Part shown: in pieces, positions 52,787 to 61,464 of the stretch
How positions within the stretch are numbered: the first letter of the stretch is position 1
Layout: every line of letters begins with the position of its first letter
DNA from: WLMZ01 sp043753895
GTDB lineage: Bacteria; Actinomycetota; Acidimicrobiia; Acidimicrobiales; Ilumatobacteraceae
Reading direction: 5' to 3'
Assembly (NCBI GenBank): GCA_043753895.1
Contig: JAYUWK010000133.1
Coordinates: forward strand, 1 to 64,000
DNA length: 64,000 nt
Program-made: the position numbers and the translations under genes
Notes under the pieces: generated by a model
What the model saw: only the letters and a program-made list of their open reading frames with translations
Databases searched by the model: none
Told to the model about the DNA's origin: nothing

Positions 52787-53008
52787 CTGTGCATCTCATC
52801 GCAGTTCTTCGAATCGGGCATCACCCCGTCAGGGTGGTCTTCGAGTGAGCGAACCGCGAGCCAAGAGCGATCGTGAGTGGCAGTAGTTCTGCGCCCTGCA
52901 GGGCACGTGCACACTGCCAGATCGACCAAGCCGGCGACTTCGTCGAATCCGCGGGCAGGAACGCAGCTCGGGGGTTTCAGCGGCCTTGGTTGCGGGTATG
53001 AGTGATGC

Positions 53009-54463
53009 GTGAGTCGTCGGATCGCAAATCGCTATCTGATCGGCGAACAGATTGGTGCCGGTGCAACCTCGCGCGTGCACCTCGCGCTTGACGAACGCCT
53101 TGATCGACGAGTCGCGGTTAAAATGCTCGACGCGAAGATGGTGGAATCGGCTGATCCAGCGGCGCGAATGCGCTTTCTGCGCGAGGGACCGACCTCGGCG
53201 TCGTTCAGCCATCCCAATGCAGTCACGGTGTTCGATGCGGGTGAGGACGACGGCGTTCTCTACATCGTCATGGAATTGGTCGATGGACCGTCGCTCGCGG
53301 CGCGACTTGCCAGTGACGGCCCGTTACCTATCGACGAAGCGGTTCGCATCGCCCGCCAGGTGTTGGCGGCGCTCGCCGCCGCGCATACTGCCGGCATCGT
53401 TCACCGCGATGTGAAGCCGGCCAACGTACTGTTGGGGGCTGACGGTGTGGCCAAACTTGCCGACTTTGGTATCGCCAAGCGATTTGATGAACTCGACGAT
53501 TCGATCACGCGCACTGGCACCGTGATCGGTACTCCTCGATACCTGGCTCCTGAGCAGGCCCTCGGTTCGCCGGTGACTCCTGCGAGCGATGTGTATTCGA
53601 TGGGGTTACTGCTGTTCGAGATGCTCGGTGGACGTACGCCCTTTCGCGGTGATTCGCCTATTTCCGTTGTCATGGCCCAGCAGTCGCACGTCGCGCCCGA
53701 TGTGCGCACTCTGCGCGCCGACATCCCGCCGCAGTTGGCTTCCACAGTGGCGCGTGCGCTTGAACGCGATCCGTCAGCGCGATTCGCCAGCGCCGCAGAG
53801 ATGGCCACCGGCCTCGATGCCGGCTGGTTGCCGCCAAGCGGCGCTCCGCCGGAGTCGGGAATCGAGACGCAGGTGATTCAGGCTGCGGACGCTGCGGCCG
53901 TTGGTGTGCGGTCAGGCGAGACCCAGTTCATGCCGGTGGTGACTCCGCCAGCAGTTCCCGCCCTAGCGATCGCAGCAACGCCTGTGGTGCGCACGCGGAG
54001 GCACCACTTCTCCTACAAGGCGGCCGTCGTCATTGTGCTGCTGCTCGTCGCCGTCGGTTATGCGCTGGCAGGGCCGAGGCTCGGACACCCCAGTTCACCG
54101 GTCGCCGTCGACGGCGCGGCGCCCACCACCCCCGCTGCCCTGGCCGCCGCGTCGCCCGCCCCCGCGTCGATCGCCGTGCCGTTGGTGAGCGAGGTCATCG
54201 CCGGATTCCCGGTGACCACCGATCTCGGCGTGTTTCTACAGCAGCTTCAGCGTGATCCGGCCGCGGTGGGAAAGTCAGGCGGAGCGCTCGCCGACGAACT
54301 CGCCCAGGTGCTTGCTGAGCGTTCGTCACGCAAACAGCGCGACCGGGCCAATGAGCTTCGTAAGCATCTGGTCCAGTGGGTGAACGCTGGCGATCTGAAC
54401 CCGGCCATTGCCGCGGCGCTCGACCCGCTGCTTGCGCCGCTCGCCGACGCGGCGGTGAAGTAG
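53009..54463 (+). CDS. PknB-like membrane serine/threonine protein kinase
   Basis: 484 residues from GTG. Kinase domain ~8-270: glycine loop 'IGAGATSRVHLA', ATP lysine Lys38 in VAVKML, 'IVHRDVKPANVLL' catalytic loop, DFGIAK, 'GTPRYLAPEQ', and 'DVYSMGLLLFEML'. A juxtamembrane linker leads to a transmembrane helix near 335-353 ('AAVVIVLLLVAVGYALAG'), then a Pro/Ala linker and a small extracytoplasmic helical domain with no PASTA repeats. Phosphorylates Ser/Thr in response to an outside signal. Convergent with the FadD gene. Confidence 0.93.
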   Translation: MSRRIANRYLIGEQIGAGATSRVHLALDERLDRRVAVKMLDAKMVESADPAARMRFLREGPTSASFSHPNAVTVFDAGEDDGVLYIVMELVDGPSLAARLASDGPLPIDEAVRIARQVLAALAAAHTAGIVHRDVKPANVLLGADGVAKLADFGIAKRFDELDDSITRTGTVIGTPRYLAPEQALGSPVTPASDVYSMGLLLFEMLGGRTPFRGDSPISVVMAQQSHVAPDVRTLRADIPPQLASTVARALERDPSARFASAAEMATGLDAGWLPPSGAPPESGIETQVIQAADAAAVGVRSGETQFMPVVTPPAVPALAIAATPVVRTRRHHFSYKAAVVIVLLLVAVGYALAGPRLGHPSSPVAVDGAAPTTPAALAAASPAPASIAVPLVSEVIAGFPVTTDLGVFLQQLQRDPAAVGKSGGALADELAQVLAERSSRKQRDRANELRKHLVQWVNAGDLNPAIAAALDPLLAPLADAAVK

Positions 54464-54504
54464 GTGCGGCGTTGAAGTAGGCGCGGCGGTGAGATAAACG
54501 CGCG

Positions 54505-56214
54505 TCAGGCGCCGAGGATCTCTGCACGCAACTCGCGTTTGAGGAACTTGCCATTGGCGTTGCGCGGAATCGGGTCGTTGCGGAACCAGATCTGCGCGGG
54601 GATCTTGTATTTGGCGAGGCTGGCCGAAAGGAATTCGCGAAGCTCGTCGTCGGTGAGCTCGTGCCCCGGCTTGAGCACGATGACAGCGGCGACGTCTTCG
54701 CCGAGCCGATCGTCGGGCACGCCGAATACGGCCGCTTCGGCGATGGCATCGTGGTGGTAGATAGCACTTTCGACCTCGCTGCAGTACACGTTCTCGCCGC
54801 CGCGCAGCACCATGTCCTTGGCACGGTCGACCAGGAAGACGAAGCCATCTTCGTCGATGCGCGCGATGTCGCCGGTGTTCAGCCATCCATCGCGAATCGC
54901 GTCGGCGGTGGCCTCTGGTCTGTTGAGGTAGCCCTTGATGACCACTGCGCCGCGCACGCACAACACGCCGATCGCATTGGGATCGGCCGCGATGTCGTTG
55001 CCGTCTTCGTCGACGAGTTTGGTCTCCAACGTGGGGACGGCGGGACCGCACGATGACGGCTTGTTCACGAACCAGCGACCCGCGTTGGCCGTGATGATGC
55101 CGTGCGTTTCGGTCATGCCGTATCCGGTAGAGGGCGCACTCGACGACACGGCACCCGCGATCTTGTTCACCAGGTCGGGCTGCAACGCCGCGCCGCCACC
55201 GCCGAGGCCCTGCAGCGACGATGTGTCGCGCGTGGCCCAATCGGGATGCATCAGCAACTCGCGACTCATTGTCGGTACTCCCGAGAAGTTGGTGACCTGC
55301 TCGCGCTCGATGAGCTCGAGCGCGCGACCCGGATCCCATTTGCGGGTGAGCACGATCTTCGCGCCAGACAGCGTGGCCGGATGCAGCAGGCAGTTGCAGG
55401 CAGTCACGTGGAACAGCGGCGTGGGCGCCATGAACACTGGAGGGCGGGGAGCGGTAGGCGCCTTCGGCGGAAGGTCACCTGCATCCACGGCCTTCTGCTC
55501 GCCGGCCGCCGCAATGGTGGTCATCGCCATCAGGTTGAGGATGTTGGCCACGGAGCCGCGATGGGTGAGCTGAGCGCCCTTGGGGAAGCCGGTGGTGCCC
55601 GAGGTGTAGAAGATGGTTGCGTCGTCGTCGGGGTCGATGTCGCACTCGGGGAGTGAGCCCGGATCGTCGCCGGCCATGACATCGGCCCAGTGCACACCGG
55701 TCTCGGGAATGGTGTGGTCGCTGCGAACGGAGATCACGTGCATGGGACGCTGGGCCGGCATGTGCTCTAGGCGTTGCAGGCGTTCGTCGTCGGCGATGAG
55801 GACCCGTGGTTCGCTGTCGTTGAGGGCGTATTCCATCTCCGGTGGGGTCCACCACGCATTCATGCCGACCACGGCCGCGCCGACGCTGATCGTGGCCCAG
55901 TAGGCAACGACCCACTCTGGATAGTTACGCATCGCAATTGCGACCCGGGAATGACGAGTGACGCCGTGGGAGATGAGGTGATGGGCGAGCTTGCGGACCT
56001 GTGCGTGGACCTCGGCGTAGGTGTAGCGCTCGTCTTCGTAGACGATGTAGTCCTTGTCGGCGTGGCCTGTCGTTGACTCCCAAAGCAGGCGCATGTGCGG
56101 TGGCATGTTGGCGAAGGTTCGGATCGAGGTTCCGCGTACGTCGATGTTGGTGGTGGCGAATGGCGCGCCGGGCGCGGTGAGTTCGGCCCGGGCGGCGAGG
56201 TAGTGGTGAATCAC
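54505..56214 (-). CDS. Long-chain acyl-CoA synthetase (FadD-type)
   Basis: 569 residues if started at GTG 56212-56214, giving the usual FadD N-terminus ('AELTAPGAPFATTNIDVRG', 'RTFANMPPHMRLLW'). Motifs: 'DDATIFYTSGTTGFPKGAQL', 'TGYGMTETHG', 'GDIARIDEDGFVFLVDRAKD', 'GENVYCSEVES', catalytic lysine in NANGKFLKR. Activates fatty acids as CoA esters. The reading frame continues unbroken upstream into a DUF389 remnant, so a 753-residue fusion is possible. No ribosome binding site at the GTG is convincing. Confidence 0.87.
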   Translation of the reverse strand: MIHHYLAARAELTAPGAPFATTNIDVRGTSIRTFANMPPHMRLLWESTTGHADKDYIVYEDERYTYAEVHAQVRKLAHHLISHGVTRHSRVAIAMRNYPEWVVAYWATISVGAAVVGMNAWWTPPEMEYALNDSEPRVLIADDERLQRLEHMPAQRPMHVISVRSDHTIPETGVHWADVMAGDDPGSLPECDIDPDDDATIFYTSGTTGFPKGAQLTHRGSVANILNLMAMTTIAAAGEQKAVDAGDLPPKAPTAPRPPVFMAPTPLFHVTACNCLLHPATLSGAKIVLTRKWDPGRALELIEREQVTNFSGVPTMSRELLMHPDWATRDTSSLQGLGGGGAALQPDLVNKIAGAVSSSAPSTGYGMTETHGIITANAGRWFVNKPSSCGPAVPTLETKLVDEDGNDIAADPNAIGVLCVRGAVVIKGYLNRPEATADAIRDGWLNTGDIARIDEDGFVFLVDRAKDMVLRGGENVYCSEVESAIYHHDAIAEAAVFGVPDDRLGEDVAAVIVLKPGHELTDDELREFLSASLAKYKIPAQIWFRNDPIPRNANGKFLKRELRAEILGA

Positions 56215-57160
56215 ACTTCTGATTGTTGTCGCGACAGCGGTGGGTTCGGCAATCGGAGAGGTTCCAGGCAGCGATGCTGCGGTGCCGTCCAGCGCAACCA
56301 CGGTCTTGGGTATGAACTCGATCACGACATTGCTCGGATCCACTCCGCCGGTCTTCAGTGCTGTGGCGAGACCTGTCGTATCCGGCAGCGGCGGCGGGCC
56401 GATCACGCGCACAGTGATCTTGGTGTTATCGGTGTTCACATCGAGGAAGTCCCACCCGACTCCACGCGCCCACGTATCGGTGATGCGGCGCACATTGCGC
56501 TCGCGAGTGCTGTTCTGGGCGATCTTGGCCGTCGAGATGGTCAGCGGCACCGCGATCGCGACGAGCAGCGCAACGACGACGACGACAGCGTTGCGTCGGT
56601 TGACCGGGCGGTGTTTGCCGTTCGAGGTGGGCTCGACCATCCGGTGCACCTTGTAGAGCCCCATCACGATGATGCCTGTGGTGAGGATCGCTGCGACGTT
56701 GGTGCCGAACAACAGCAGCGCGCCGACCGATTGCTTGAACTCGCCGGCCTCTGCAGTGAGACCCACGACTGCGAGCGGCGACGACGTCGTTGGCGACCAT
56801 GAGGCCGATGAGAAAGCCGACGCCGATCGCAGCAGCCGCCCCGCTTGCGACCAGCGCGATCGAGCGCAACAGGTTGGTCCTGTCGCCGAGCACGACGGCG
56901 AGCATGGTGCCCAGGATCGGTGTCATGAGCGGAGCCACGATCATGGCTCCGATGACGGTGGCCGTGGAATCGCCGCCGACGCCGGCCGATGCGATGATCG
57001 ACTCAAGGGTCAGCAGGATCCATAACCGGCTCAGCCGTCGGCCGAGGTCGGGGCCGTCGAAGAACACCGAGTTACGCATGTGGTCCAGGTCGTTGAGCGC
57101 CAAGTTCGGCATCGTTGTCACTGTCCCCGTTCTGGTGATGGGGTCCCTGACGATAGTCAT
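56215..57160 (-). pseudogene. DUF389 membrane protein gene with internal deletion and frame change
   Basis: From ATG 57158-57160 a frame gives 'LESIIASAGVGGDSTATVIG', 'APLMTPILGTMLAVVLGD' and 'AIGVGFLIGLMVANDVVA', the first half of DUF389. Near 56770-56785 the match jumps to another frame, 'VVGLTAEAGEFKQSVGALLLFGTNVAAI', skipping the segment that normally contains the following two helices. The second part ends with the periplasmic DUF389 domain and runs in frame into FadD. A small deletion of non-multiple-of-three size explains both. Likely inactive. Confidence 0.7.
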
Positions 57161-57309
57161 TCCGCGATGAGTGGGGTTCCCCCGATTCGGGTGATCTGCG
57201 AGTCGGACGCGGCGCTCGGTGACGACGTCGCGCTTGCACGGCCAGCGTTTTGCAGGCAGTCTGCACGGGGTGAAGGATTTCGATGAGACCGAGATGAGGA
57301 TGACGGACC

Positions 57310-58251
57310 ATGGCTGAGCATCGACCGTTGCGGTGGGGTGTGCTGGGCGCCAGCAGTCGCATTTTCGAACGGAGTCTGCGCCCAGCCTTCGACGCGTGCG
57401 GACAACAGATCGTGGCGGTTGCGAGCCGAGACGGTGTCTCATTCCAGCCATACATCGAGCTGCTCGCTCGTGACGATGTTGATGCGGTCTACAACCCGCT
57501 CCCCAATCATCTGCACGCTGAGTGGAGCCACCGCGCGCTGGACGCCGGGAAGCACGTGTTGTGCGAGAAGCCGCTCACGCTCGACCCTGCAGACTCCGCA
57601 TCGCTCTTCGATCACGCCGAGGCTGCCGACGTGGTGCTGCTCGAGGCCTATGTCTGGCCGCATCACCCTCGGGCGCAGCGCCTGCTCAATCTGGTGCTCG
57701 CTGGCGAGGTGGGTGAACCGCTCTGGGGGAGTGCTCGTTTCAGTTGGCCGATGGATCTTGCCGGTGGCGACCATCGCCTCGACGAACGCGGCGCAGGCGC
57801 ACTGTTCGATGTTGGTATCTACTGCATTGCGCCCTTCATGTTGATGGCGCAGCGGTCACCCGTTGTCGTGGCAGCGAATGCCGTGCGCAATGACGTGGGG
57901 GTCGACCTCTCGATGAGCGGATGGATCGATTGGGGAGCCGGCTTTGGCACCGCGTTCGCTGTGTCGTTCGATGCGCCCCCCGTTCGGGACATGACGCTCA
58001 CCTGTAGCGACGCCGCGGTGATAGTGCCCGGCTGGCACACCCCCGGATCCTTGGACGCGAGCGAGTTGCAGATCATTCGCCGCGACGGCTCGGTCGAAGA
58101 GATCACCTGTGCAGGAGGCGATGCCTACGCCGGTATGGTGCAACACTTTGCCGACGTCGTCGACGGTCGCACCTCAGCGATCTTCGGGCGTGCCGAGAGC
58201 ATGCGTCTCGCCCATGTCCTGCACGATCTCCGGCTCGCCAGCGCTCGCTGA
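57310..58251 (+). CDS. Gfo/Idh/MocA family oxidoreductase
   Basis: 313 residues. Rossmann start 'LRWGVLGASSRIFERSLRPA', 'VDAVYNPLPNHLHAEWSHRALDAGKHVLCEKPL' with the conserved EKP lysine, and 'GGDHRLDERGAGALFDVGIYC' with the catalytic DxGxH-like region as DVGIYC (His replaced by Tyr-Cys). NAD(P)-dependent sugar or polyol dehydrogenase family. Substrate unknown. Followed 55 bp later by an SDR gene. Confidence 0.87.
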   Translation: MAEHRPLRWGVLGASSRIFERSLRPAFDACGQQIVAVASRDGVSFQPYIELLARDDVDAVYNPLPNHLHAEWSHRALDAGKHVLCEKPLTLDPADSASLFDHAEAADVVLLEAYVWPHHPRAQRLLNLVLAGEVGEPLWGSARFSWPMDLAGGDHRLDERGAGALFDVGIYCIAPFMLMAQRSPVVVAANAVRNDVGVDLSMSGWIDWGAGFGTAFAVSFDAPPVRDMTLTCSDAAVIVPGWHTPGSLDASELQIIRRDGSVEEITCAGGDAYAGMVQHFADVVDGRTSAIFGRAESMRLAHVLHDLRLASAR

Positions 58252-58306
58252 GGCCACCAATCGCCTGCAGCCCTGAGAAATGCAGGCCCCGAGTCGAAGG
58301 ACAATC

Positions 58307-59080
58307 GTGACCACCAACTACGCAACGTACCCATCACTCGTCGAGCGAGGCGTCTTCATCACCGGCGGCGCCGCAGGTATCGGCAGCGCCATGGTCGAGC
58401 AGTTCGCCAGGCAAGGGAGCAAGGTGGCCTTCGTCGATCTCGACGTCGATGGCGCGAACGTCACTATCGAGCGCTGCCAGGCTGCCGGGGTCGTCCACGT
58501 GCCGGTCTTCTTTCAGCTTGATCTCTTGGATATCGCTGCATTGCAACGTGCCTGCGCAGCCGCGATCGAGATGCTCGGGGGGATCAGCGTGCTCGTGAAC
58601 AACGCAGCCAGCGATGACCGTCACGACTGGCGCAACGTGACCCCCGAGTATTTCGACAACCGCATCAACACCAACCTGCGCCACTACTTCTTCGCGATCC
58701 AGGCACTCGCTCCTTCGATGATTGCTGCGGGGCATGGGTCGATTGTCAACATCGGATCGAGCAGCTACCTGATGCAGGAGGACATGTTCCCCGGATACGC
58801 GATTGCCAAGTCGGCCGTCGAGGGCATCACGCGAACGATGGCGCGAACCTTTGGTCCGCATGGCGTTCGCGTCAATACCGTCATGCCGGGTTGGGTGCCC
58901 ACCGAACGACAGCTGACGCAATGGTGGACTCCCGACGGGGAGGCGGCCACGATGCGCGATCAGGCGATCAAGCGACGCATCACCCCCGACGAGTTCGCGC
59001 AGATGGTGCTCTTCCTCGCAGCCGACGATGGCGCTGCCTGCACCGCCCAGCAGTTTCTCGTCGACGGCGGTCGCTTCTGA
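58307..59080 (+). CDS. Short-chain dehydrogenase/reductase
   Basis: 257 residues from GTG with AAGGA six bases upstream. TGxxxGIG as 'FITGGAAGIGSAMVEQFA', NNA motif 'VLVNNAASDDRHDW', catalytic Ser in 'NIGSSSYLM' and Tyr-x-x-x-Lys in GYAIAKSA, and C-terminal 'AQQFLVDGGRF'. Resembles sugar-acid or aldose SDRs, fitting a carbohydrate role with the Gfo/Idh/MocA enzyme upstream. Confidence 0.9.
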   Translation: MTTNYATYPSLVERGVFITGGAAGIGSAMVEQFARQGSKVAFVDLDVDGANVTIERCQAAGVVHVPVFFQLDLLDIAALQRACAAAIEMLGGISVLVNNAASDDRHDWRNVTPEYFDNRINTNLRHYFFAIQALAPSMIAAGHGSIVNIGSSSYLMQEDMFPGYAIAKSAVEGITRTMARTFGPHGVRVNTVMPGWVPTERQLTQWWTPDGEAATMRDQAIKRRITPDEFAQMVLFLAADDGAACTAQQFLVDGGRF

Positions 59081-59141
59081 GCGGTGGCGCCGTTGGTTCG
59101 GCGCCTGCACCTGCGCCGCATTCCCCGTTAATCCGCCTTGG

Positions 59142-59159
59142 TATATCGAATACGATATA
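59142..59159 (+). promoter_or_regulatory. Palindromic operator overlapping the promoter of the Xre-type gene
   Basis: TATATCG (59142-59148) and CGATATA (59153-59159) form a perfect 7-bp palindrome with AATA centre, AT-rich in GC-rich DNA. TATAGT (59156-59161) overlaps it and ends 6 nt before the ATG, so the transcript is likely leaderless and repressed by its own HTH product. Confidence 0.65.
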
Positions 59160-59167
59160 GTTATCGG

Positions 59168-59692
59168 ATGGACACGGCGGGGGTGGTGAGGGAGTTCAGA
59201 GGCCGACACGGCCTCTCTCAGACGACCCTCAGCAAACTGACGGGTATTCCGCAACCGGTGCTGTCGATGTATGAGCACGGCCGCCGCAGCCCCAGTATCG
59301 AGACGCTGGACCGCATCCTCGCAGTGGGTTCGGAGATGGTAGGAGTGTCACCCCGGCCATCTCGGCAGGACGACCGTTCGGTGTCGAAGACGATCGAGAT
59401 TCACCGCATCGTTCTGGAGAGGTTTCTCGAGAGTCCCGACCAGGTGCTGGAACTCGGTCGCACTCGGTTGCGCGTTCTCGAACGATCGCTGAGCAAGCGG
59501 AGCTCGCCGTACCTCGCGACGTGGCGACGCCTGCTTGACGGGCCGCGTTCCGACATCGTCCGGCTTTTGCTGTCGACCGACGAGGACGACATCGAGCTGC
59601 TCAAGATGTCGCCGTTCACCACGCTGTTGAGCGATCAAGAGCGCCTCGAGGTGACTAGTCGTTCGAAGCTGCGGCGCGCTGGATCTCGATGA
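59168..59692 (+). CDS. Xre-family HTH protein, probable antitoxin
   Basis: 174 residues. Residues ~5-58 are an Xre helix-turn-helix ('FRGRHGLSQTTLSKLTGIP', 'QPVLSMYEHGRRSPSIETLDRIL'). The C-terminal half is helical and without a known motif. It precedes a DUF6036/AbiEii-like nucleotidyltransferase gene by 19 bp, as in Xre/nucleotidyltransferase toxin-antitoxin pairs. ATG 59168 is chosen for the leaderless promoter fit; an earlier ATG (59138) lies before the operator. Confidence 0.8.
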   Translation: MDTAGVVREFRGRHGLSQTTLSKLTGIPQPVLSMYEHGRRSPSIETLDRILAVGSEMVGVSPRPSRQDDRSVSKTIEIHRIVLERFLESPDQVLELGRTRLRVLERSLSKRSSPYLATWRRLLDGPRSDIVRLLLSTDEDDIELLKMSPFTTLLSDQERLEVTSRSKLRRAGSR

Positions 59693-59711
59693 ACAGGAGG
59701 GCCTGCATCGG

Positions 59712-60389
59712 ATGATTCGCGCTGTCGCCGCAATGCTCGGCGAGGAAACCGTGGTGATCATCGGCAGCCAGTCGATCCTCGCCTCGTTCCGCGAGTTCAT
59801 ACTTCCCGATGACGCAACGATGTCGGCCGAAGCGGACACCGTTCCCTTCGACGATGACGACGAGGCAAAGGCCGACAAGGTCGACGGCGTGCTCGGTGAA
59901 GCAAGCCACTTCTCCGAGAAGTACGGCATCTACGCTGCTGGTGTTTCGCCCTGGACCGCCCGTCTTCCGGCGGGCTGGGACGCTCGTCTGGTGCGGATCG
60001 AGGATCCCGAGGGTGGCGCTGTCGGCCTGTGCCTGCATCCCGAGGACCTGTGTGTAGCAAAAGTTCTGGCCGGCCGAGCAAAGGACATCCGATTCCTCGC
60101 TGCCGTGTTTCGGTCGGGCCTCGTGGACCCTGCCGCCGTATCTCGAAAGCTCACGACTGTCGCGCTTCGGCGGAGTGACGCGGAGGCCGTTCGACGAGCC
60201 CGAGCCTTTCTCGATGGTGTTCCACGCCTTGCCAAGTACGCCAAGGGACCACCACCGGCGACGCACGACATCTCGCGCGTCAGCGACAAGCTCGCGCGAA
60301 TGCGGGACGCCTCCGTGTTGTGCGGCCGAACGAATAGCGATGGAACGCTCTGCCGGAACGACCGTCGTGAATGCGGAGATCATCGGTGA
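59712..60389 (+). CDS. DUF6036-like nucleotidyltransferase with C-terminal zinc-knuckle motif, probable toxin
   Basis: 225 residues. 'ETVVIIGSQSILASF' near the start and 'MSAEADTVPFDDDDEAKADKVDGVLGE' resemble the nucleotidyltransferase core of DUF6036/AbiEii-type proteins (G-S pair and acidic residues); 'CLHPEDLCVAKVLAGRAKDIRFL' is the conserved helix. The end, CGRTNSDGTLCRNDRRECGDH, has a Cx8Cx6CxxH spacing that looks like a small zinc site often seen on actinobacterial DNA-handling proteins. AGGAGG lies 12 nt upstream of ATG. Paired with the Xre-type gene. Target unknown. Confidence 0.68.
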   Translation: MIRAVAAMLGEETVVIIGSQSILASFREFILPDDATMSAEADTVPFDDDDEAKADKVDGVLGEASHFSEKYGIYAAGVSPWTARLPAGWDARLVRIEDPEGGAVGLCLHPEDLCVAKVLAGRAKDIRFLAAVFRSGLVDPAAVSRKLTTVALRRSDAEAVRRARAFLDGVPRLAKYAKGPPPATHDISRVSDKLARMRDASVLCGRTNSDGTLCRNDRRECGDHR

Positions 60390-60413
60390 CTCTTGAGCGG
60401 TGGCCCCGTTGGT

Positions 60414-60442
60414 TTGACATCGTCGGCGAGTGACTCAATACT
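60414..60442 (+). promoter_or_regulatory. Consensus-like promoter of the third TGA-containing gene
   Basis: TTGACA (60414-60419), a 17-nt spacer, then AATACT (60437-60442), ending 6 nt before ATG 60449. This is the best housekeeping-sigma promoter in the window and predicts a leaderless mRNA. Confidence 0.75.
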
Positions 60443-60448
60443 GGCTTG

Positions 60449-61444
60449 ATGTCCCTGACCGCGATCCGGCCCGACCTCGTGGCCGCGCAGGCCGAAGCGT
60501 GGCGCCGAGTCACGATGCCCGGTGCGTCGTTGACCGGTGCCGAACGGGCGGCGATCGCACAGTTGGCATTGGCCGCGCTCGACGATCCCGAACCACTTGC
60601 ACCGTGGGTGTTGCCCTCGCAGGCCGGACGCGAGATCCCCGTGTGTGCAGCAGTGTTGTCAGCGGACGTTCGCGATGCGGTGTATCGAATCGCACGTCAT
60701 GCAGCGACCCTGACCGAGGGTTGGTACGACACGCTCATTGCGAGCGGCATCGACCCGTTCGCCTACGTAGAGATGGTTGGCGTGATCGCGGCGGTCGTTG
60801 CGGTCGACGGGTTCTTCCGCGCGTCGGGTCTCGAGCGACCACCATTGCCGAACACCGTTGATGGAGCACCGCACGGCCAACATCCGCAGGTGGAACCTGC
60901 CACGTTGAACTGGGTGCCGGTTGCTGTGCCCGCCGATGCAGTCGCTGCGGTCGTGCAGGGTCTCAGTGCCTCGCCCGAGGAGATGGATACGGTTCGCCTC
61001 CTCGCTGCGGCTCAATACATCCCCTTCGATTCGATGGGCGAACTCGGTTGGAGCCGGGGCACCCTCAGCCGTGGCGAGATGGAACTCGTCGCCGCGCGCC
61101 TGTCTCGGGCGCGCGAGTGTTTCTATTGAACGACGTCTCACGAGATGATGCTCCGTGCGAGCATCCCCGCTGATGAATCCGACACCCGTCGGGCAGTGTT
61201 GGAAGATTTCGTCGCCGCAGTGGTCGGCCACGATCCAGCCAGTGCCGATGCCGCTCGGGCAATGGTCGTGGACCAACTCGGTCCCGATTGGTTGATCGAC
61301 GCATCAGCCGTGGTGGCCAACTTCGAGATGATGACCCGACTGGCAGATGGCACCGGCGCACGTCTGCGCCCAGCGCAGATGGAAGCCACGGTCGCGCTGC
61401 GAGAGCAGTTGGGTGTCGACGCGTTCCCATCCGCCCGTCGGTGA
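60449..61444 (+). CDS. AhpD-like alkylhydroperoxidase with in-frame TGA in CxxU motif, putative selenoprotein
   Basis: Read through one in-frame TGA (61127-61129, codon 227) the gene encodes 331 residues. The motif reads ECFY-TGA-TTSHEMMLRAS, matching the AhpD signature ECxxCxxxH with TGA in place of the second, reactive cysteine (Cys224 and His231 are present). Upstream: 'LSRGEMELVAARLSRA'; downstream: 'RAVLEDFVAAVVGHDPASAD', 'LGPDWLIDASAVVANFEMM'. The N-terminal ~130 residues form a related helical domain. A perfect 7-bp hairpin follows the TGA. Alternative: two genes split by a nonsense mutation; the second half lacks a start signal of its own. Confidence 0.83.
61147..61165 (+). promoter_or_regulatory. 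Putative bacterial SECIS hairpin of the AhpD-like gene
   Basis: GATGCTC (61147-61153) and GAGCATC (61159-61165) form a perfect 7-bp stem with a CGTGC loop containing GU. The stem begins 17 nt after the TGA and the loop is 24-28 nt after it. The loop differs from the GGTC of the other two. Confidence 0.6.
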
Positions 61445-61464
61445 AACGCGAGGCTCGCGGCGGG

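Larger units (their letters stand above)
59078..60416. repeat. 23-bp direct repeats bounding the toxin-antitoxin-like cassette
   Basis: TGAGCGGTGGCGCCGTTGG begins the left copy (59078-59100) and TGAGCGGTGGCCCCGTTGG the right copy (60394-60416); over 23 bp they differ at two positions. The left copy starts at the SDR stop codon; the right copy ends in the -35 box of the next gene. They enclose a 1.29-kb two-gene cassette, as expected from an insertion event with flanking duplication. Confidence 0.7.

Noticed and set aside
52829..53212. 127-codon minus ORF overlapping the kinase start
   Set aside because: Composition is shadow-like and it runs antisense to the kinase glycine loop.
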